DNA of 64,000 bases, taken from positions 2,742,001 through 2,806,000 of the forward strand of contig NZ_WSUT01000005.1 in assembly GCF_009789535.1 (NCBI RefSeq), read 5' to 3'. The stretch comes from Sphingomonas carotinifaciens (GTDB taxonomy: Bacteria > Pseudomonadota > Alphaproteobacteria > Sphingomonadales > Sphingomonadaceae). The notes beneath the pieces were generated by a model. The model was not told where the DNA came from. It made no database searches and saw only the letters and a list, made by a program, of their open reading frames with translations. This document shows positions 8,693 through 17,456 of the stretch, piece after piece. Position 1 is the first letter of the stretch; each line of letters begins with the position of its first letter. The translations under genes were made by a program, and so were the position numbers.

Positions 8693-9391
8693 TCAATTGT
8701 TCAGCGCATACAGCACGATGTTGACACCGAACTTCGTATTGTCGTCCGCCAGGAAACGCTTGTTGCGCCAATCGTAGTCCCATTCGCACCCATAATCCTT
8801 GTTGCTGTAGAGGACGCCCAGCCGGCCATCGATGCTGATGCCGCGCAGATAGTCATGGACGAGGTCGTCGCCCCATCCGTTCAGCTCGAACCCGGTGGCG
8901 GGAGGCCCCGGAAACTTGAAGAAGCTGGAATAGAGCGCGTGGCTGTTCGGCAGCTTCTTCATCGCGGAGGCACCGAAGATCGCCGCCATCTGTCGTTCGA
9001 ACGAGGTGGCGAACAGCCCGTCGATATCGTGATTGCAATCATCCACGAACACGAACCCGCCATTGCGGACATAACGCTCGAAATTGCGCCGTTCGGGGGG
9101 TGAGAAGTCGACCAGCTTGTGCCCCGCCATGTAGCAGAAAGGTGCAGTCAGCATTTTGGGATCGGCGAGTGCCACCACCCGCTCGCGCGGGTCGACGCGC
9201 AGGTTGGTATAGTCGACCAGCGCCGTCAGCAGGTTGCTCGGCATGCGCTGATCCACGTCCCAGTCGCCGGAATCGTAGCGCAGCCGGGTGAACCAGAAGT
9301 CATAGGCGCCGGCGCCTTGCGCCGCGCGGGGGAGCACGGCGGCGGTAGCTGCCGCTACAAAACGGCGGAGAAATTGTTGGCGGGTTAGCAT
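8693..9391 (-). CDS. DUF4159 domain protein with Tat-like signal
   Basis: A 232-aa exported protein that matches DUF4159 over nearly its whole length (DFWFTRLRYDSGDWDVDQ, then NGGFVFVDDCNHD and FFKFPGPPATG). The chosen start, MLTRQQFLRRFVAAATAAVLPRA, gives a twin-arginine or Sec-type signal peptide with a cleavage-like AQGA site. A longer in-frame start would place hydrophilic residues before it and read through the upstream repeat. The domain has a glutamine-amidotransferase-like fold in known families, but no catalytic Cys-His pair is evident. It lies just upstream of moxR in the same direction. Confidence 0.85.
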   Translation of the reverse strand: MLTRQQFLRRFVAAATAAVLPRAAQGAGAYDFWFTRLRYDSGDWDVDQRMPSNLLTALVDYTNLRVDPRERVVALADPKMLTAPFCYMAGHKLVDFSPPERRNFERYVRNGGFVFVDDCNHDIDGLFATSFERQMAAIFGASAMKKLPNSHALYSSFFKFPGPPATGFELNGWGDDLVHDYLRGISIDGRLGVLYSNKDYGCEWDYDWRNKRFLADDNTKFGVNIVLYALNN

Positions 9392-9393
9392 CG

Positions 9394-9544
9394 CCTTCTC
9401 CCCTCCGGGGAGAAGGAGGGGACCCGCGGCGCAGCCGTGGGGAGGATGAGGGGCTGCCATGAACGGAGCACTGCTTGGCTACCCCTCACCCTTCCCACTG
9501 CCTTGCGGCAGCGGGCCCTTTCCCTCTCCCCATGGGGGAGAGGG
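9394..9544. repeat. Intergenic palindromic repeat pair (REP-like)
   Basis: The 172-bp gap between the TldE-like and DUF4159 genes holds three hairpins. A 10-bp perfect stem with loop TCC lies at 9394-9416, a CTGCC/GGCAG stem at about 9499-9511, and a 10-bp perfect stem with loop ATG at 9522-9544 (arms CCCTCTCCCC and GGGGAGAGGG). The two outer hairpins share the CTCTCCCC/GGGGAGAG theme, in the style of dispersed intergenic palindromes common in sphingomonad genomes. They could also act as an attenuator or mRNA-stabilising structure between the two genes. Confidence 0.6.
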
Positions 9545-9563
9545 ACAAACTCTTCCTCCCCGA

Positions 9564-10898
9564 TCACACTGCGTCGGACAGGGACGTGAACGTGAAGTCC
9601 CGCAGCTTCATCGGCGGGATCATCATCACCAGCGAGGATTCGTCGCCCGCCACGCGCACCGGCTTGCCCAGTTCGTCGATATTGTTGAGCATGATCACCG
9701 GGCTTTCGTTGAAGCGGAAATTCTTCACCGGATATTTGATCTGCCCGTTCTCGATATAGAAGGTGCCGTCGCGGGTCAGGCCGGTCAGCAGCACCGTCTG
9801 CGGATCGACCATGCGGATGTACCAGGTGCGGGTGACGAGGATGCCGCGCTCGGTGCCGCGGATCAGGTCGGCGGTCGACTTGGTCCCGCCCGACATGATG
9901 AGGTTGCCCGGCGATCCGACCGCGGTCTTGCCCATCTTCTGCGCCCAGAAGCGGCTGTAATCGAGCGAGGCGATCTTGCCGTCCTGCACGATCGCCTGAC
10001 GCTGGCGGGGCAGGCCGTCGCCGTCCCACGGCATCACCGCCGCCTCCGGATGCCACGGATCGGCGATCATCGTCACGCGCGGGTCGTAGACCTGCTCGCC
10101 CAGCTTGTTGCCGCCACCCTTTTTCGACAGGAAGCTGCGCCCTTCATCGGCCTCGCGCGCGCCAAAGAAGTTCATCATGAAGCTGATGAGCCCTGCCGCC
10201 GCCGCCGGCTCCAGGATCACGGTATATTTGCCCGGCTCCAGCGCCCGCGCCTCGACCGAGGCGGCCGCCTTGCGCATGCCGGTGCGAACCTCCGTCGCCG
10301 CGGAAAAGGCGGACGAGTCCTGAAGGTTGCGGCCGACCCAGCCCGATCCCTGGCCGTTCTCGGTGCGCACCGTGCAGGTGTAGTCCAGGCCACTGGCGCG
10401 CTGGTAGCCGAAATTGCCCTTGGAATTGGCAAAGGCGGTGAAGCTCTGCCCATCCTGAAGGAAGCCGGCTGCGACCAGCTTCTCGCCCTTGCAGGCCGCG
10501 ATCGAATCGCCGGCCACCTTGGCGCGGTAATCCGGGGTGATGTCCGCGGTCGCCGCGCTGAATGTCGGGCTGGCGCGATAGGCCTGCTTGTCGATGGCGG
10601 GGACGAATTCGGGGTTTTCGGGGGCGAGCCGCGCCAGTTCCTCGGCGCGCGCGACCACGCGGCCGAGCGAGGCGTCGTCGAAGGCGTTGATCGTGGCGGT
10701 GCCGACGCGCTTGCCGAACGCGACCGTCACGCCCAGATCGGCATCGTCGACGATGCCGCTGGTCGACACCGCATTGCGCGCAAAGCGGATATTGCCGTTG
10801 ATCGAACCGGACAGCTGGGCGGTGCACTCGTCCGCCTTGGACAGCGACACGGCCTTGGTCAGGATCGCGCGCGCCTGATCTTCGGTGAAAATGGTCAT
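9564..10898 (-). CDS. TldE/PmbA-family protein
   Basis: A 444-aa TldD/PmbA superfamily member of the TldE (PmbA) side. It lacks the HExxxH zinc motif of TldD and keeps the late conserved region (YSRFWAQKMG, GNLIMSGGTKS, GILVTRTWYIRMVDPQTVLLTGLTRDG, FRFNESPVIMLNNIDELG). In known systems TldD and TldE form a heterodimeric protease acting on peptides such as microcin B17 precursor or CcdA. The start at 10898 (MTIFTEDQARAIL) is supported by an AAGGAAAT ribosome-binding site. It lies 26 bp downstream of the TldD gene. Unlike TldD, it shows no signal peptide. Confidence 0.88.
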   Translation of the reverse strand: MTIFTEDQARAILTKAVSLSKADECTAQLSGSINGNIRFARNAVSTSGIVDDADLGVTVAFGKRVGTATINAFDDASLGRVVARAEELARLAPENPEFVPAIDKQAYRASPTFSAATADITPDYRAKVAGDSIAACKGEKLVAAGFLQDGQSFTAFANSKGNFGYQRASGLDYTCTVRTENGQGSGWVGRNLQDSSAFSAATEVRTGMRKAAASVEARALEPGKYTVILEPAAAAGLISFMMNFFGAREADEGRSFLSKKGGGNKLGEQVYDPRVTMIADPWHPEAAVMPWDGDGLPRQRQAIVQDGKIASLDYSRFWAQKMGKTAVGSPGNLIMSGGTKSTADLIRGTERGILVTRTWYIRMVDPQTVLLTGLTRDGTFYIENGQIKYPVKNFRFNESPVIMLNNIDELGKPVRVAGDESSLVMMIPPMKLRDFTFTSLSDAV

Positions 10899-10924
10899 GT
10901 GCGGATTTCCTTGGAAGACCGGTC

Positions 10925-12559
10925 TCAGCCGAGCGAGCGCGCGGTGTTGATGACGTTGATGCCGTTGAAGCGGGCGGTGGACGAGCCATGGCTGACCGTC
11001 GACACCTGGCTGGGCTGGCCCTTGCCGTCGAAGAACGAGCCGCCCAGGCGATAATCGCTCTGGTCGCATACCCCGACACAGGCGTTCCAGAATTCCGGCG
11101 TGCGGATCTGGTAGGCCACGTCCTCGATCTGCTGCGTGATCTTGCCGTTCTTGATCTCGTAGAACAGCTGTCCGCCGAACTGCGCATTGTAGCGTTGCTG
11201 GTCGATCGAGAAGCTGCCGTCGCCGACGATGTAGATGCCGTTGTCGACGCCGGCGATCATGTCGGCCACCGAATGCTTCTTCTTGCCCGCCTCCATGCTG
11301 ACGTTCGGCATGCGCTGGAACTGCACGCTGGACCAGCTATCGGCGTAGCAGCAACCGTCCGACGCAGACTTGCCCAGCATCGCCGCCTGATCGCGGATCG
11401 CCTGCAGGTCGACCAGTTTGCCGTCGCGGATCAGGTCCCACTTCTTGGTCTTCACGCCCTCGTCGTCGTACCCGACCGCGCCCAGGCTGCCCGGTTGCAG
11501 CTTGTCGGCGACGATCGACACTTCGGGGCTGCCATATTGGAAACGCTCCTTGACCTTGTCGAGCGTGACGAAGCTGGTGCCGGCGTAATTCGCCTCATAG
11601 CCCAGCACCCGGTCGAGTTCGAGCGGATGGCCGACGGATTCGTGGATGGTCAGCCAGGTGTGCGAGGGGTCGAGTACCAGGTCGTATTTGCCCGGCTTTA
11701 CCGACGGCGCGGTCAGCTTCGCCTTGGCCTGACGCGCGGCGGCGATCGCATCCTCCTTCATGTCGTAGGACATGCCGTAGTTCACGACGCCGTTGGGCGA
11801 GGTGAACTTGTCCGCCGCCTTGCCGTCGAGATATTCGAAGCCCAGCCCCATCGGCGCGGACAATCCCTCGCGCGTGCGGAACTTGCCGGTCGCCTTGTCG
11901 ATCGCGGTCACCGTCATCGGCGCCCAGATGCGATGCACGTCCTGATCGATGTACGATCCGTCGGAGGAGGCGAAATATTTCTGCTCGTTGACGACGAACA
12001 GCATCGAGTTGACGAAGTTGGCACCCGCCCCCAGCGCCGCGGCATTGACGCCCAGCAGCAGGTCGACCTTGTCCTTGATCGGCACCGCCATCGCGTTCTT
12101 CACGATCGGCGTCTTCCACGACACCGCGCCCACGCCGGGCGTCGGGGCAAGGCGCACCGGTTCGGACTGGATTTTCGCATTGGCCTTGGCGATGGCCGCC
12201 GCCTGACGCGCGGCGCCTGCCACCGCGTCCTCGGTCAGCCCGTTGGTCGCGGCAAAGCCCCAGGCGCCGTCGGCGATCACGCGGATGCCGACGCCCAGCG
12301 ATTCGGTGTTCACCACATTCTGGACGTTCGCCTCGCGCGTGATGACGAACTGGCGCAGATAGCGGCCGATGCGGACATCGGTATAGGTCGCGCCGGCACC
12401 GCGCGCGGCGTTCAGCGCGACATCGGCCAGCCGCTTCTTCACCTCGCCCGGAATGGCCGATTGCAGCTCTTCCGCCGCGATCGCACGGCCGAGATAGCCC
12501 GGCAGCAGACCGCTGCCCAGCGCCGCGGTGGTCGCGGCCAGGAAATCGCGTCGATGCAC
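10925..12559 (-). CDS. TldD-family zinc metalloprotease with twin-arginine leader
   Basis: A 544-aa TldD homologue. The zinc site HESVGHPLELDR (His-Glu-x3-His) is intact at about residues 305-316, and the family C-terminal region is present. The N-terminus carries a twin-arginine-like signal (RRDFLAATTAALGSGLLPG), unusual because E. coli TldD is cytoplasmic. The start is GTG at 12559: no ATG fits near the signal, and a GGGGGA ribosome-binding site lies just upstream. It forms an operon with the TldE-like gene. Clear homologues with such leaders exist in sphingomonads, but I know of no defined substrate. Confidence 0.88.
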   Translation of the reverse strand: MHRRDFLAATTAALGSGLLPGYLGRAIAAEELQSAIPGEVKKRLADVALNAARGAGATYTDVRIGRYLRQFVITREANVQNVVNTESLGVGIRVIADGAWGFAATNGLTEDAVAGAARQAAAIAKANAKIQSEPVRLAPTPGVGAVSWKTPIVKNAMAVPIKDKVDLLLGVNAAALGAGANFVNSMLFVVNEQKYFASSDGSYIDQDVHRIWAPMTVTAIDKATGKFRTREGLSAPMGLGFEYLDGKAADKFTSPNGVVNYGMSYDMKEDAIAAARQAKAKLTAPSVKPGKYDLVLDPSHTWLTIHESVGHPLELDRVLGYEANYAGTSFVTLDKVKERFQYGSPEVSIVADKLQPGSLGAVGYDDEGVKTKKWDLIRDGKLVDLQAIRDQAAMLGKSASDGCCYADSWSSVQFQRMPNVSMEAGKKKHSVADMIAGVDNGIYIVGDGSFSIDQQRYNAQFGGQLFYEIKNGKITQQIEDVAYQIRTPEFWNACVGVCDQSDYRLGGSFFDGKGQPSQVSTVSHGSSTARFNGINVINTARSLG

Positions 12560-12676
12560 CCTCTTAATCCCCCGATCGTTGCGCCGTCTTACGGCTATAA
12601 TACGGATGATTGCGCGGGCGGGGGCGTTCGTCAATTTGTCTTGCGTAAAAAAGGCATGGCGTTGCAGGGGCGGCCC

Positions 12677-13570
12677 ATGCGCGCTGCCTTTATCGCCCTC
12701 ACCCTCGCCGGCCTGTTCTGGGGCCTCGGTTTCCCACTCGGCAAGCTGGCCCTGCGCGAGGTGGCGCCCGCGCACATGGTGCTGCTGCGCTTTGCGGTCG
12801 CCAGCATCGCCTCGCTGCCCTTTGCGCTGGGCAGTGCGGAGGCGCGTGCGCTGTTCCGCTCGCCGGCGGTGGTCGCGGCGGGCGTGCTCTACGGCCTTGC
12901 CTTCATCGTCCAGTTCGAGGGGCTGGCCGGCGTCACCGTCACGCTGGCCGCGCTGCTGGTCGGCGCGATGCCCGCGCTGGTCGCGGTCGCCGCCTGGGCG
13001 ATGGGCGAGCGGGTCAGCCGCGCGTCGTGGATGGGCGTCGCCGGCGCGACACTGGGCGCCGCGCTGATCGCGGGCAAGCCCGGCGGGGCCGGCACGCCGA
13101 TCGGCATCGCGCTGTCGCTCGCCTCGCTGGTCGTGTTCCTCGGCTGGCTGATCCTGGCGAAGCGCGCTCCCGCCACCCGCTCGCCGCTGGCGGTACCGGC
13201 GGTGACGCTCGTCGTGGCGCTGCTCGCCATCCTGCCCGTCGCACTGGTGCTGCACGGTCCCCCGTCCCTCGCCATCGGGACGGTCGCGTGGTCGGGGATC
13301 ATCGGCCAGGGGCTGCTCTCCACCTTCTTTGCGACCGCCGCGTGGCAATATGGCGCGGCGCGCGTCGACAGCGCGAGTGCGGGCGTCTTCATCAACATTG
13401 AACCGCTGTTCGGCGCGCTGGTCGGCATTACCCTGTTCGGCGACCCCGCGGGGCTGGCGCTGATCGCGGGCGGCGTGCTGATCGTCAGCGGCAGCATCGT
13501 CGTGGTGCTGGGGGAGCGGCCCGCGATCGACGCGCCCGCCACCCCGCCCCACGGGCTGTTCGTCGACTGA
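12677..13570 (+). CDS. EamA/DMT-superfamily permease
   Basis: A 297-aa integral membrane protein with about ten predicted helices in two EamA repeats (GLFWGLGFPLGKLALREVAP in the first; SASAGVFINIEPLFGALVG in the second), typical of drug/metabolite exporters of the RhaT/YdcZ type. The start at 12677 has an AGGGG ribosome-binding site six bases upstream; an ATG at 12656 would add seven residues. It is divergent from the TldD gene and ends 2 bp from the convergent TonB receptor, so it is probably a single-gene unit. The substrate is unknown. Confidence 0.85.
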   Translation: MRAAFIALTLAGLFWGLGFPLGKLALREVAPAHMVLLRFAVASIASLPFALGSAEARALFRSPAVVAAGVLYGLAFIVQFEGLAGVTVTLAALLVGAMPALVAVAAWAMGERVSRASWMGVAGATLGAALIAGKPGGAGTPIGIALSLASLVVFLGWLILAKRAPATRSPLAVPAVTLVVALLAILPVALVLHGPPSLAIGTVAWSGIIGQGLLSTFFATAAWQYGAARVDSASAGVFINIEPLFGALVGITLFGDPAGLALIAGGVLIVSGSIVVVLGERPAIDAPATPPHGLFVD

Positions 13571-13571
13571 C

Positions 13572-16559
13572 CTACATCTTGAAGCGCGCACCGAACAGGA
13601 AGGTGCGGCCGAAGTGATTATTCTCGTAATTCCGGTTGGCATCGAGATCGGTGTACCGGTCCCGATACTCGTCGGTCAGGTTCGTGCCCTCCAGCGATAT
13701 CTCCAGATTGGGCGTCAGCTTGTAGCGCAGCGAGGCATCGACGTTGATCGTCGAGTTATACCCCTCGAAGATGTTGCCCGTACCCGAGCTGCCGTCGATA
13801 TACGGCCCCCGGTAGCTGATCGAACCGCGCGCCGAGAAGCGGGCATCCTCGTAATAGAGCGTGCCGTTATACTGCCGCTTGGACAGGCCATAGAGCGTCT
13901 CGGTGCGCACCACGTTCACCAGCGCGCCGCCCGGCACCACGGCAGGGCCGCTTTGCGTATAGGTCGCATCGGAATCGATAAAGGTCGCGTTGGCGATCGC
14001 GCCGAAATTCTTCAAGAAGCCGGGCAGGAAGCGGAACGTCGCCTGCAACGCGATCTCCACCCCCTTCAGGCTGGCGCCGGTGCCGTTGGTGATCGAGTTG
14101 ATCGTCCAGATCTGCCCCTCCGGCGCCGAGGCGGCGGGCGAGGAGGGCGGAATGATCGACAGCGGCAGGCCGGTGGAGGCATAGGTACCCGCCGTCGTCA
14201 CCGACACGGGGAAGCTTTCCACATTCTTCTTGAACGCCGCGACCGAGAAGATCGACTGCGGCGCGAAATACCATTCCGCCGCCAGATCGAACGCGGTGGC
14301 ACGGAACGGCAGCAGGTTGGGATTGCCGAAGCTGATCCGGTAGTTGAAGCCGTCGACCGACCCGCCCGGCGTCAGGTTGCCCAGTGCCGGACGCGTGATG
14401 ACCTTGGCGACCGCGGCACGCAGGATGATCTCGCTGGTCGGGAAGAAGGCCAGGTTGGCGGCCGGCAGCCAGTCGTCATAGCTGCGCTCCACCGTCACCG
14501 CGACGCCGTTGTTCAACCCCGTGGAGCGCTGCGCGGTATGGGCGTAGCGCATGCCGGCATTGGCTGCATAGTCCAGCCCGAAGACATTGCCCTTCACGTC
14601 GAACTGGGCATAGCCGCCGGTCACTTCCTCCACGACGTTGCGGATGTTGCCGGGGTCGACCACCAGCGGACGATTATACAGCCCGGTCGCGGCGGCGGAT
14701 GCGGCGATGTTGGGGATCAGGAACCCGGTCGTCGTACCCTGCGGCTGCCCCGCCCTGCCCAGCTTGAAGATCTCGCCCAGATTGCCCGCCGGCAGGCCGT
14801 ACACCGCATTTGCGCCAAAGACGAAGGAGGGCGTGCACGTCACCGCGCCCAGCACCGCGTCGGGACGCGCGGTCGTGCTGGTCGGGCACAGCACCGCGTC
14901 GCGGGTGAACCCTTCGGTATCGAACTCGAACCGGCGATACATCGCGCCCGTCTTCACCTGGAAGCCGTCGGTCACGTCCCATTCGGTCCGAAGCTGGCCG
15001 GTGCGGAACTTGTTGACCGTGGTCGAGGGCCGGTCGCGGATCTCGGCCAGCTGGAAGTTGGCCGGATCGGTCACGCTGGTGCCGAAGGTCAGCCGCGGGC
15101 TGCGCGAGTTGGTATAGTCATAGCTGTACCCTTGCGCGTCGCGATCGTCGAACACGAAGGTCGTCTCGACCGGGATCGTCGCATCCGACTGCGATATGCC
15201 GCCCATCAGGGTGAAACGGAACCGGTCGCTGACATCCTGATCCCAGCTTCCGCCGACCTGATAGAATTCCGTCTTGGACCGGCGATAATAATGCTCGGTC
15301 CGCACCCAGGCATCGTTCAGCGTCGCGGAGATCAGATTGTTGTTGCCGTCATAGACGGGGTTCAGCAGGTCGATCGACCGCTCGTTGGAGCGGAGAAGAA
15401 CCTCGCCCCATTTCTCCTCGCGATCCTCGGTGAAACGCGAATAGAGCGCGTCGATCGACACCTTGGTGGCGTCCGACGGCGACCATTGCACGCTGCCCGT
15501 CAGGCCCAGCCGCTCGCGTCCGTGAAACACCTCGCCATAGCGCGGGATGCGCGGGTGGAAGGCCAGCGCCGCCTGGTCGCATGCCGCGCTCGGGCGGTAC
15601 ACGCCACCGGCATTCGACGCCCGCGTGGCGCTGGTGGCGCTCGTGAAATAGCAGGGCGTGCCGTTCACCGAGTCGAAGCGGGCCTGCGCCCAGCGCACGG
15701 TGTTGTTGCCCAGTTCCAGATTGTCGGTCTTGGTATAGGCGCCCGATACCGACGCGCCGAAATTGCCGTCCGCCGACTTCCAGGACAACAGCCCGGCGAC
15801 ACGCGGCCGCAGGTTTTCCGAGAGGTCGTTATACGTCCCCTGCGCCGCCGCGACGAAGGTCACCCCGGTCTTGCCGCCCAGTGGATTGCCGGTGTTCAGA
15901 TCGACCACCGCGCCCAGCGATCCTTCGTCCAGCGACGCCTCGGCGGTCTTGTGGACGACGATCGAGTTGAACAGCTCGGATGCGAAGACGTTGAAGTCGA
16001 ACGCGCGGTCGCGGTTCGCGCTGGCACCGTCGGTTGAGGTCGCCACCGTTTCCAACCCGTTGACGCGCACGCGGGTGAATTGCGCGCCCAGACCGCGCAC
16101 GGTGATCGCCCGCCCCTCGCCGGCGTCGCGCTGGATCGAAATGCCCGGAATGCGCTGCAGCGACTCGGCTAGGTTCTGGTCGGGGAATTTGGCGATATCC
16201 TCCGCCACGATCGCATCGACCGCGGATACCGAATCGCGCTTCACGTTCAGCGCGGCATCCAGCGACCGGCGAAAGCCGGTGACGATGATGTCCGCATCGC
16301 CGCCCGCGGCCGGATCGGCGCTTTGCGGCGTCACGATCGCGCTGGAATCGGCCGGTTCCTCGGTGGTGCCGGGCGGGACCACGCCCGTTTGCGCCGGGGC
16401 GGGATCGGTCTGCGCCGGCGTTCCCGGGGTCTGCGTCGACGGGATATTGGCGGCCTGCGCGCCGACGCTCGTCGGCATGGCGAGCGCCGCGGTCAGCGCC
16501 GCCAGCGATACGCCCAGGCCGATCCGATTGCGGCGCATGAGGTTGATACCCTTGGTCAT
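13572..16559 (-). CDS. TonB-dependent receptor (uronate locus)
   Basis: About 995 aa; an outer-membrane active transporter of the TIGR01782 type (TonB-dependent receptors of Xanthomonas/Caulobacter). A signal peptide (LGVSLAALTAALAMPTSVGAQ) is followed by a Pro/Thr-rich linker and a TonB box (DIIVTGFRRS, near residue 90). Next come the plug domain (FPDQNLAESLQRIPGISIQR) and a long 22-strand barrel ending in an aromatic residue motif (FGARFKM). The second ATG, at 16559, has the better-spaced GGGAGG site; an ATG at 16565 is possible. Two operator-like sites lie in the upstream gap. It probably imports oligouronides for the adjacent catabolic genes; the substrate is inferred from context. Confidence 0.9.
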   Translation of the reverse strand: MTKGINLMRRNRIGLGVSLAALTAALAMPTSVGAQAANIPSTQTPGTPAQTDPAPAQTGVVPPGTTEEPADSSAIVTPQSADPAAGGDADIIVTGFRRSLDAALNVKRDSVSAVDAIVAEDIAKFPDQNLAESLQRIPGISIQRDAGEGRAITVRGLGAQFTRVRVNGLETVATSTDGASANRDRAFDFNVFASELFNSIVVHKTAEASLDEGSLGAVVDLNTGNPLGGKTGVTFVAAAQGTYNDLSENLRPRVAGLLSWKSADGNFGASVSGAYTKTDNLELGNNTVRWAQARFDSVNGTPCYFTSATSATRASNAGGVYRPSAACDQAALAFHPRIPRYGEVFHGRERLGLTGSVQWSPSDATKVSIDALYSRFTEDREEKWGEVLLRSNERSIDLLNPVYDGNNNLISATLNDAWVRTEHYYRRSKTEFYQVGGSWDQDVSDRFRFTLMGGISQSDATIPVETTFVFDDRDAQGYSYDYTNSRSPRLTFGTSVTDPANFQLAEIRDRPSTTVNKFRTGQLRTEWDVTDGFQVKTGAMYRRFEFDTEGFTRDAVLCPTSTTARPDAVLGAVTCTPSFVFGANAVYGLPAGNLGEIFKLGRAGQPQGTTTGFLIPNIAASAAATGLYNRPLVVDPGNIRNVVEEVTGGYAQFDVKGNVFGLDYAANAGMRYAHTAQRSTGLNNGVAVTVERSYDDWLPAANLAFFPTSEIILRAAVAKVITRPALGNLTPGGSVDGFNYRISFGNPNLLPFRATAFDLAAEWYFAPQSIFSVAAFKKNVESFPVSVTTAGTYASTGLPLSIIPPSSPAASAPEGQIWTINSITNGTGASLKGVEIALQATFRFLPGFLKNFGAIANATFIDSDATYTQSGPAVVPGGALVNVVRTETLYGLSKRQYNGTLYYEDARFSARGSISYRGPYIDGSSGTGNIFEGYNSTINVDASLRYKLTPNLEISLEGTNLTDEYRDRYTDLDANRNYENNHFGRTFLFGARFKM

Positions 16560-16590
16560 GCTCATCCCCTCCCAAAGCGGACGATGCCGC

Positions 16591-16614
16591 TGACACCGGT
16601 TGCCACCGGTTTCC
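16591..16614. promoter_or_regulatory. Operator-like site (ACCGGT core), double
   Basis: A site reading TGACACCGGTTGCC is followed directly by a second core (ACCGGTTTCC). The same motif recurs at 16720-16733, 23134-23147, 24275-24288 and 24329-24342. CCGG-centred palindromes of this kind are typical of LacI-family operators. It lies about 32-55 bp upstream of the TonB receptor start, a position that could block transcription or ribosome access. The probable regulator is the LacI protein at 23163-24188. Confidence 0.6.
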
Positions 16615-16719
16615 CATGATCTGGTCGGAGACGATGCGTTGCCAGCCCTTGGGCGGTCTCGCCTTCCTCTCCCGAACGCCCAGTGCTCTGGTGCGCCCGC
16701 CTGCCCCTTGCATAGAACA

Positions 16720-16733
16720 GGTAACCGGTGTCA
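16720..16733. promoter_or_regulatory. Operator-like site (ACCGGT core)
   Basis: GGTAACCGGTGTCA is identical, base for base, to the site at 23134-23147 and is the reverse complement of the TGACACCGGTTxCC form. It sits between the divergent TonB receptor and cupin genes, 57 bp upstream of the cupin start, and could control both. Confidence 0.6.
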
Positions 16734-16789
16734 GGATCATGAAAGCACGATAAACGCCTGTCAATACTCTCGTTGGAAAGGTGCCCCGG

Positions 16790-17197
16790 ATGCCCGTCGC
16801 CACGCTGTTGCTGATGCTCCTGCCCGCCACGCAGACCCCTGCGCCCCGCCCCCTGATCGTCGTCGACGAACGCACCGTCCGCCGCGAGGAAAGCCCGCCG
16901 CACGGCGCGATCGGCACCAGCACCGCGTTTCGGATCAGCGACGGCGTGCCCGACCGCACCATGGAGTTCCGCAAGCGTATCCTGCACCCCGGCGCCGCGA
17001 TCGGCGCGCATGTGATCGCGCATGACGAGGTCTATTACGTGCTGTCCGGCCGCGGCGAGGTGACATCGGGCGGTGCGCGCCGCGCCGTCGGCCCCGGCAT
17101 GGCCGCCTATCTCTACACCGGCGAGCGGGTCGGCATCCGCCAGACCGGTCGCGAGCCGCTGGCCTTGATCATCGCCTATCCGGTGGTACGCCCGTGA
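16790..17197 (+). CDS. Exported cupin-domain protein
   Basis: A 135-aa single-domain cupin with a short N-terminal signal peptide (VATLLLMLLPATQTPAP). The two cupin boxes are visible: motif 1 around GAAIGAHVIAHDEVYYVLSGRGEV (His-x-x-x-x-Glu-type metal ligands) and motif 2 around GPGMAAYLYTG. Start ATG 16790 has a GGAAAGG ribosome-binding site; GTG 16781 is an alternative. Divergent from the TonB receptor and sharing its operator-bearing gap, it probably belongs to the uronate regulon. Single-domain cupins in such loci can isomerise or bind uronides, but no reaction can be assigned from sequence. Confidence 0.8.
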   Translation: MPVATLLLMLLPATQTPAPRPLIVVDERTVRREESPPHGAIGTSTAFRISDGVPDRTMEFRKRILHPGAAIGAHVIAHDEVYYVLSGRGEVTSGGARRAVGPGMAAYLYTGERVGIRQTGREPLALIIAYPVVRP

Positions 17198-17222
17198 ACC
17201 GCGTCCTTTGAACCGACCGGGG

Positions 17223-17432
17223 GTGACATTGAAACGGACGATCTACACGCTGGCGTTCGTCGTGCTGGGCGTCATCCTCGGCAAGTTCTGCCAATATGGC
17301 GCCGTCGCGCTTCTTCAGCCGCGAATGGGCTTCACCACCGCTTCTGCTGTCGGCCTTGCGCCTTTCGTCATGGCGCTCATCGTCCTGAAGTCACGCTATC
17401 CCCGGTATTTCGCGTTTCGGTCCGGTCGCTGA
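17223..17432 (+). CDS. Small membrane protein
   Basis: A predicted 69-aa protein with two hydrophobic segments (TLAFVVLGVILGKFCQYGAVALL and VGLAPFVMALIVL) and a basic C-terminal tail. I do not recognise the family. No ATG is available; GTG 17223 is preferred, with TTG 17208 and TTG 17229 as alternatives. It follows the cupin by 25 bp in the same direction and converges on the esterase. Codon usage is normal for the window. Confidence 0.55.
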   Translation: MTLKRTIYTLAFVVLGVILGKFCQYGAVALLQPRMGFTTASAVGLAPFVMALIVLKSRYPRYFAFRSGR

Positions 17433-17456
17433 AACCGCGCTGGTCGGGATGCCGTC

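Noticed and set aside
10988..12550. Plus-strand open frame leading into the EamA permease
   Set aside because: Its first part is antisense to TldD with His/Arg/Val-biased composition; only the part from about 12656 onwards is a true gene.
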